Both the position numbers and the translations under genes were made by a program. Under the pieces are notes generated by a model. The model was not told where the DNA came from, ran no database searches, and was given only the letters and a program-made list of their open reading frames with translations. Shown here piece by piece: positions 61,243 to 64,000 of a DNA stretch of 64,000 nucleotides (position 1 is its first letter; each line of letters begins with the position of its first letter). The stretch comes from Gemmatimonadota bacterium (GTDB taxonomy: Bacteria; Gemmatimonadota; Gemmatimonadetes; Gemmatimonadales; Gemmatimonadaceae), in NCBI GenBank assembly GCA_003134685.1, contig PLCA01000013.1, positions 106,373-170,372 of the forward strand, read 5' to 3'.

Positions 61243-62082
61243 CTACCTGGTCGACTTTTTCCGGGTCGACTTTGTTCGCGACACAGCGCTTGTGAGCGAG
61301 AGTGGAAAGGTTTTCCGCACTCTGGATACCATGCTCCGCGAGAGTTCTCCAATCCGTAATGACGATCCCGGCGCCGGCGTGTCGCAGCGCGTCCCCCACG
61401 GGTCGAGGATGAGTGAGCCGCCGCTGTATTCCAGCCCGTCGCCAACGCCGATCCGGTTGACTGCCACGACATAGCACTGATTCTCGATCGCACGTGCCTC
61501 GGTGAGAACTTCCCAGTGCCGCTGCCGGGCGGACGGCCAGTTTGCGATGATGACGCAGGCATCGACCTCGGCGGCCACTTCACGAAATAGCTCGGGAAAC
61601 CGGAGGTCGAAGCACACGAAAAGACCTACCGAGAATCCGCCCAGCTTGATCACACAGGGCCTCGTGCCGGCAGAATAGACCGTCGTCTCCTTTGCGTACC
61701 CAAAGAGCCGTTGCTTGTCGTAGGTCGCGACGAGCGACCCATCCGGCGCGAACGCGAGCGCTGAATTGAGATACTGTCCTTTCCGCCGCATGGAGAGTCC
61801 GGCGACTAACCAGAGATGATGTTCGGCGGCCAGTGCTGAAAGAGCGCGAGACGAGGGACCGTCCGGCGGCTCGGCAAATTTGTCCGCTTCCATGGTGAAC
61901 CCGCTCGCGCACATCTCGGGGAGAACGAGAAGGTCGGCACCGGCGGCGCGGGCCTGCTGCGCAACTACACGCGCCCTCGCGAGCGATTGTACGGGGTCAT
62001 GCCAACCGATGTCGTATTCGCCAAGCGCGACGATGAGTTGGTCGGCGGAGCTGAGATCTTTCGATTTCGTTCGCAAGTGCAT
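61243..62082 (-). CDS. Nitrilase-family carbon-nitrogen hydrolase
   Basis: The Glu-Lys-Cys triad is visible in VLPEMCASGF, ATYDKQRLFGYA and GLFVCFDLRFPELF. The overall pattern resembles omega-amidases (YafV/Nit2-like), which open omega-keto-acid amides. The track begins at 62115 within a terminator; ATG 62082 (MHLRTKS) is the likely start. A Lys/Arg/Ser-rich tail of about 20 residues at the C-terminus is unusual. Confidence 0.87.
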   Translation of the reverse strand: MHLRTKSKDLSSADQLIVALGEYDIGWHDPVQSLARARVVAQQARAAGADLLVLPEMCASGFTMEADKFAEPPDGPSSRALSALAAEHHLWLVAGLSMRRKGQYLNSALAFAPDGSLVATYDKQRLFGYAKETTVYSAGTRPCVIKLGGFSVGLFVCFDLRFPELFREVAAEVDACVIIANWPSARQRHWEVLTEARAIENQCYVVAVNRIGVGDGLEYSGGSLILDPWGTRCDTPAPGSSLRIGELSRSMVSRVRKTFPLSLTSAVSRTKSTRKKSTR

Positions 62083-62097
62083 TGAGATTAAGATATG

Positions 62098-62130
62098 AAA
62101 AAAACCCCGCGACATACTCGCGGGGTTTTT
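62098..62130 (-). terminator. Intrinsic terminator
   Basis: CCCCGCG-acatact-CGCGGGG makes a perfect 7-bp stem, flanked by A7 on the left and T5 on the right, so it can act in both directions. On the minus strand it ends the transcript of the collagen-like gene at 62164 before the hydrolase gene. Confidence 0.88.
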
Positions 62131-62163
62131 CGGATCTGAGGCGCCAACCGCGACCGGGCTACG

Positions 62164-62919
62164 CTACTTTACGCCCGCCGCTGCTGCCAGTTTGCCACCC
62201 GCCACAGTTGTCAGTCCGCCACCGGCCGCTGCCGTCATTCTAGCGAGAACGGCATGCAACGCGACGAACTCCGGGGGCGGGTGAGCGAGGAACGAGGCCG
62301 ACGCCGATTGGACGAAGGTATTGTAGTCGGCGATCGCGGTCGGGAGCCAATCGGGATTATACGCGAGGCCCGACAGGCTTCTCATGAGCGGCGGAAGTGT
62401 GGATTCCGCGCTGGGACCAGCTACAGCGAGCGGCTCCGAAAGCCGAGCGAAGTTGGCCTCGAGGCGCTCCTCGACCGCGGCTGCCGTCCTCCCCTCTGGG
62501 GTGTCGAGCTGCGATGCCAAGCTGGTCGTTGCGCCGCTCCTGGTGAGGACTGCGTAAACCTTCACCTGGGCGGAGACGGGGATGGACGCTCCGCTGGAGC
62601 TGGTGAGGGTGCCACTGGCAAGAGCGGTGACAACCTCGGCAGTCGTCGCTGTCAGCAGGGAAGAGTTTCCGTGATTCTCCCCCTTGCCCCCCTTGTCCCC
62701 TTTGTTCCCCTTGTCCCCCTTGTCCCCCTTGTCCCCCTTGTCAGACCCATTGTCGTCCGGACCACCCTTGTCAGACCCATTGTCGTCCGGACCGCCTTTG
62801 TCCGATTGTCCGTGACCTCCCTTGCCGCCCCCTTTATCGATGCCGTTTTTCTGGGCGAGGACCGGCGATACGACCCACAGCATGAGGGCGTAAAGGAGGA
62901 GAGCGATTTTGATTTTCAT
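62164..62919 (-). CDS. Exported protein with collagen-like Gly-X-Y repeats
   Basis: A signal peptide (MKIKIALLLYALMLWVVSPVLAQ) is followed by a Gly/Asp/Lys-rich part (about residues 24-82) with two GGPDDNGSDK repeats and a run DKGDKGDKGNKGDKGGKG. The C-terminal 165 residues are Ala-rich and probably helical, with no family recognised. It overlaps the upstream barrel-like gene by four bases (ATGA). Confidence 0.7.
   Translation of the reverse strand: MKIKIALLLYALMLWVVSPVLAQKNGIDKGGGKGGHGQSDKGGPDDNGSDKGGPDDNGSDKGDKGDKGDKGNKGDKGGKGENHGNSSLLTATTAEVVTALASGTLTSSSGASIPVSAQVKVYAVLTRSGATTSLASQLDTPEGRTAAAVEERLEANFARLSEPLAVAGPSAESTLPPLMRSLSGLAYNPDWLPTAIADYNTFVQSASASFLAHPPPEFVALHAVLARMTAAAGGGLTTVAGGKLAAAAGVK
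62686..62790. repeat. Tandem repeats within the collagen-like gene
   Basis: On the plus strand, the 9-base unit TTGTCCCCC repeats about five to six times (62690-62738), followed by two copies of a 30-base unit containing TCAGACCCATTGTCGTCCGG (62741 and 62771). The repeats are in frame with the protein, so slippage would change repeat number without a frameshift. Confidence 0.85.
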
Positions 62920-63758
62920 TGTGCTGTCCGGTTAGGGAAGACCATGTTGCGGACCTGAGCGAATCTGAATCCGAGGCCGACACCGAGAATGAACCGTGGG
63001 CCATCGCCCGCGGAGTGGGTCAGGTCGGCAAAGCCAGGCAGTATGAAGAGGGGCAGTCGTGCGAATGGAACGATGGACGCGGCGAGCGCGAGGTTCTGAC
63101 CGGCCCAGTCCGCGATGAGCGATACTGGCTCGGCGACACGGACGCCGACGCTTCCGAACACGTTCACACGATGAATGTCGTTGTCGATGTTGTATTCAGT
63201 CCGGAACCGGCCTCCGCCGAGACCTGCGGAAACGGTAACGCGCTTGTAGGCCGAGCTGACCACGCCGAAGATGCTGGTCCCGCCGTCGAGCCCTTTGGTT
63301 CTGATCGCGTCCTCCCATCCCGCGGCGACCGCAAAGTTGCCGGGCAGATTGCGATGCAACTTGAAGCTGAAGCTGCTGTGATTGCCGAAGCCTGAGCGGA
63401 CCGTGGAGAAAGAAGTGATATCACCTTCAAATCCGATATTGTCATCGGAATTGCCAAGACCGAAGCCGGCAAACACGGCACCATCGGGCAGGTTTTTCGT
63501 ATAGCGGACTCGCCCCTCAAAACCCGCTCCGAGAAATCCGTCGCCCCAATCCGCGCCATACGCGGTGGGTGATTGCGCGCTGGTTCCCGGTGCTTCGCGA
63601 GAACGAGAAGCGGCTGCCGCTTCTCTGACTACTGTTGGGGGCACCGGAAGCAGATAGCTGTTCCTCAAGCTATCCACGTTCTGCGCGCCAAGACTACCCG
63701 CTGCGACGAGAAGCGCGATAAGAAGTACTGACGATTTTGTACGATCTGAAACTGCCAT
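62916..63758 (-). CDS. Exported beta-rich protein, possible outer-membrane barrel
   Basis: I start at ATG 63758, preceded by GGGAGG at seven bases; the track's frame to 63800 lacks such a site. The signal peptide is MAVSDRTKSSVLLIALLVAAGSLGAQ. The rest is rich in alternating strands (GFEGRVRYTKNLPDGAVFAGFGLGNSDDNIGFEG, RVTVSAGLGGGRFRTEYN, FILGVGLGFRF) and looks like a barrel. The family is not recognised. It is coupled to the collagen-like gene. Confidence 0.68.
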   Translation of the reverse strand: MAVSDRTKSSVLLIALLVAAGSLGAQNVDSLRNSYLLPVPPTVVREAAAASRSREAPGTSAQSPTAYGADWGDGFLGAGFEGRVRYTKNLPDGAVFAGFGLGNSDDNIGFEGDITSFSTVRSGFGNHSSFSFKLHRNLPGNFAVAAGWEDAIRTKGLDGGTSIFGVVSSAYKRVTVSAGLGGGRFRTEYNIDNDIHRVNVFGSVGVRVAEPVSLIADWAGQNLALAASIVPFARLPLFILPGFADLTHSAGDGPRFILGVGLGFRFAQVRNMVFPNRTAQ

Positions 63759-63806
63759 GCGTTCCTCCCGGGTAAGTCGTCTGGCTTGGCCGACGATCAA
63801 GCGAAG

Positions 63807-64000
63807 CTAAACAGCACCGTTCATACTGAGCACCGTTGGCACGGTCTTCATCAGTATCGTGAAATCCTTGAGCAGCGACCAATCGGTGAGGTATTCAGTC
63901 TCGAGTGCGACTATCTCATCGAAGCTCGTGATGCGACTTCGCCCCGAGACTTGCCAGGGTCCTGTGATCCCCGGCTTCATGTCGAAGCGCGTGTAGTTGT
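63807..64000 (-). CDS. Bacterial sugar transferase, C-terminal end (partial)
   Basis: This gene is not in the ORF track. The minus strand reads NYTRFDMKPGITGPWQVSGRSRITSFDEIVALETEYLTDWSLLKDFTILMKTVPTVLSMNGAV and then TAG. KPGITGPWQVSGR is the signature of WbaP/ExoY-type enzymes, which put the first sugar phosphate onto undecaprenyl phosphate for exopolysaccharide or O-antigen. It continues beyond the right edge. Confidence 0.92.
   Translation of the reverse strand, partial: NYTRFDMKPGITGPWQVSGRSRITSFDEIVALETEYLTDWSLLKDFTILMKTVPTVLSMNGAV

Noticed and set aside
62686-62790. Possible CRISPR-like array of short repeats
   Set aside because: The repeats are 9 and 30 bases without spacers and lie in frame in a protein gene.
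63694-63882. A 62-codon minus-strand frame between the barrel-like gene and the sugar transferase
   Set aside because: It is out of frame with the clear KPGITGPWQVSGR reading and overlaps both neighbours.

Overview
The window is a contiguous piece of a GC-rich, diderm bacterial chromosome. LptD, a Tol cluster, TatC/TatA, several beta-barrel candidates and many lipoprotein signals show that the cell has an outer membrane. The mixture of genes (HemX-like/sirC/hemA, two TPR proteins with long acidic linkers, a DUF4321 protein, a LEA14-like lipoprotein, a free-standing S23 four-helix-bundle gene) and the frequent GTG/TTG starts and ATGA/TGATG overlaps fit a member of the Gemmatimonadota. That assignment is inference from gene content, not a database result.

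Layout. 0-9 kb: a LysM protein, then ccsA/hemX-like, sirC and hemA (tetrapyrrole synthesis), a sugar-nucleotide epimerase, and a tightly coupled tolQ-tolR-tolA-tolB-cpoB run in which pal is missing. 9-13.9 kb: tatC, lptD and a DUF1835 protein. 13.9-19.6 kb: histidine utilisation (hutH, hutU, hutI) with a radical SAM gene between hutU and hutI. 19.6-23.4 kb: a large TPR protein, a polyprenyl diphosphate synthase, a DUF4321 protein and tatA. 23.4-24.0 kb: an S23 gene enclosed by about 62-bp inverted repeats. 24-35.8 kb: ppiD-like foldase (minus), a TPR protein, aroQ, an M24 peptidase, accB, pilT, a hairpin repeat, accC, comB and ftsK. 35.9-39.6 kb: a histidine kinase, a repeat-rich gap, a RES/Xre toxin-antitoxin pair and a small lipoprotein. 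39.8-49.7 kb: yraN, recA, recX, an Uma2 gene flanked by two roughly 460-bp structured repeats, alaS, an asparaginase, a CCA-adding enzyme and a conserved hypothetical. 49.7-56.6 kb: an aspartyl-protease-like gene, a ZIP transporter, vapBC, rarA, a LEA14-like lipoprotein, a GDP-mannose 4,6-dehydratase-like gene and hflX. 56.6-64 kb: mostly minus-strand genes (DUF2147, a membrane protein, an epimerase and a DUF1800 protein in one run; a nitrilase-family hydrolase, a collagen-like secreted protein, a barrel-like protein and the end of a sugar transferase).

Most of the window is housekeeping. The unusual content is in the non-coding and accessory parts: (i) a family of inverted-repeat elements sharing a GAACGGG...CACTACGC core, one carrying the S23 gene like a 23S rRNA intervening sequence moved to an ordinary intergenic site; (ii) a duplicated long repeat around the Uma2 gene that looks like a structured RNA, with a three-way-junction-like module and a GCAA tetraloop; (iii) two toxin-antitoxin loci with visible palindromic operators; and (iv) two or three genes whose conserved N-terminus lies upstream of any ATG/GTG/TTG codon. 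No tRNA, rRNA or CRISPR array was recognised.
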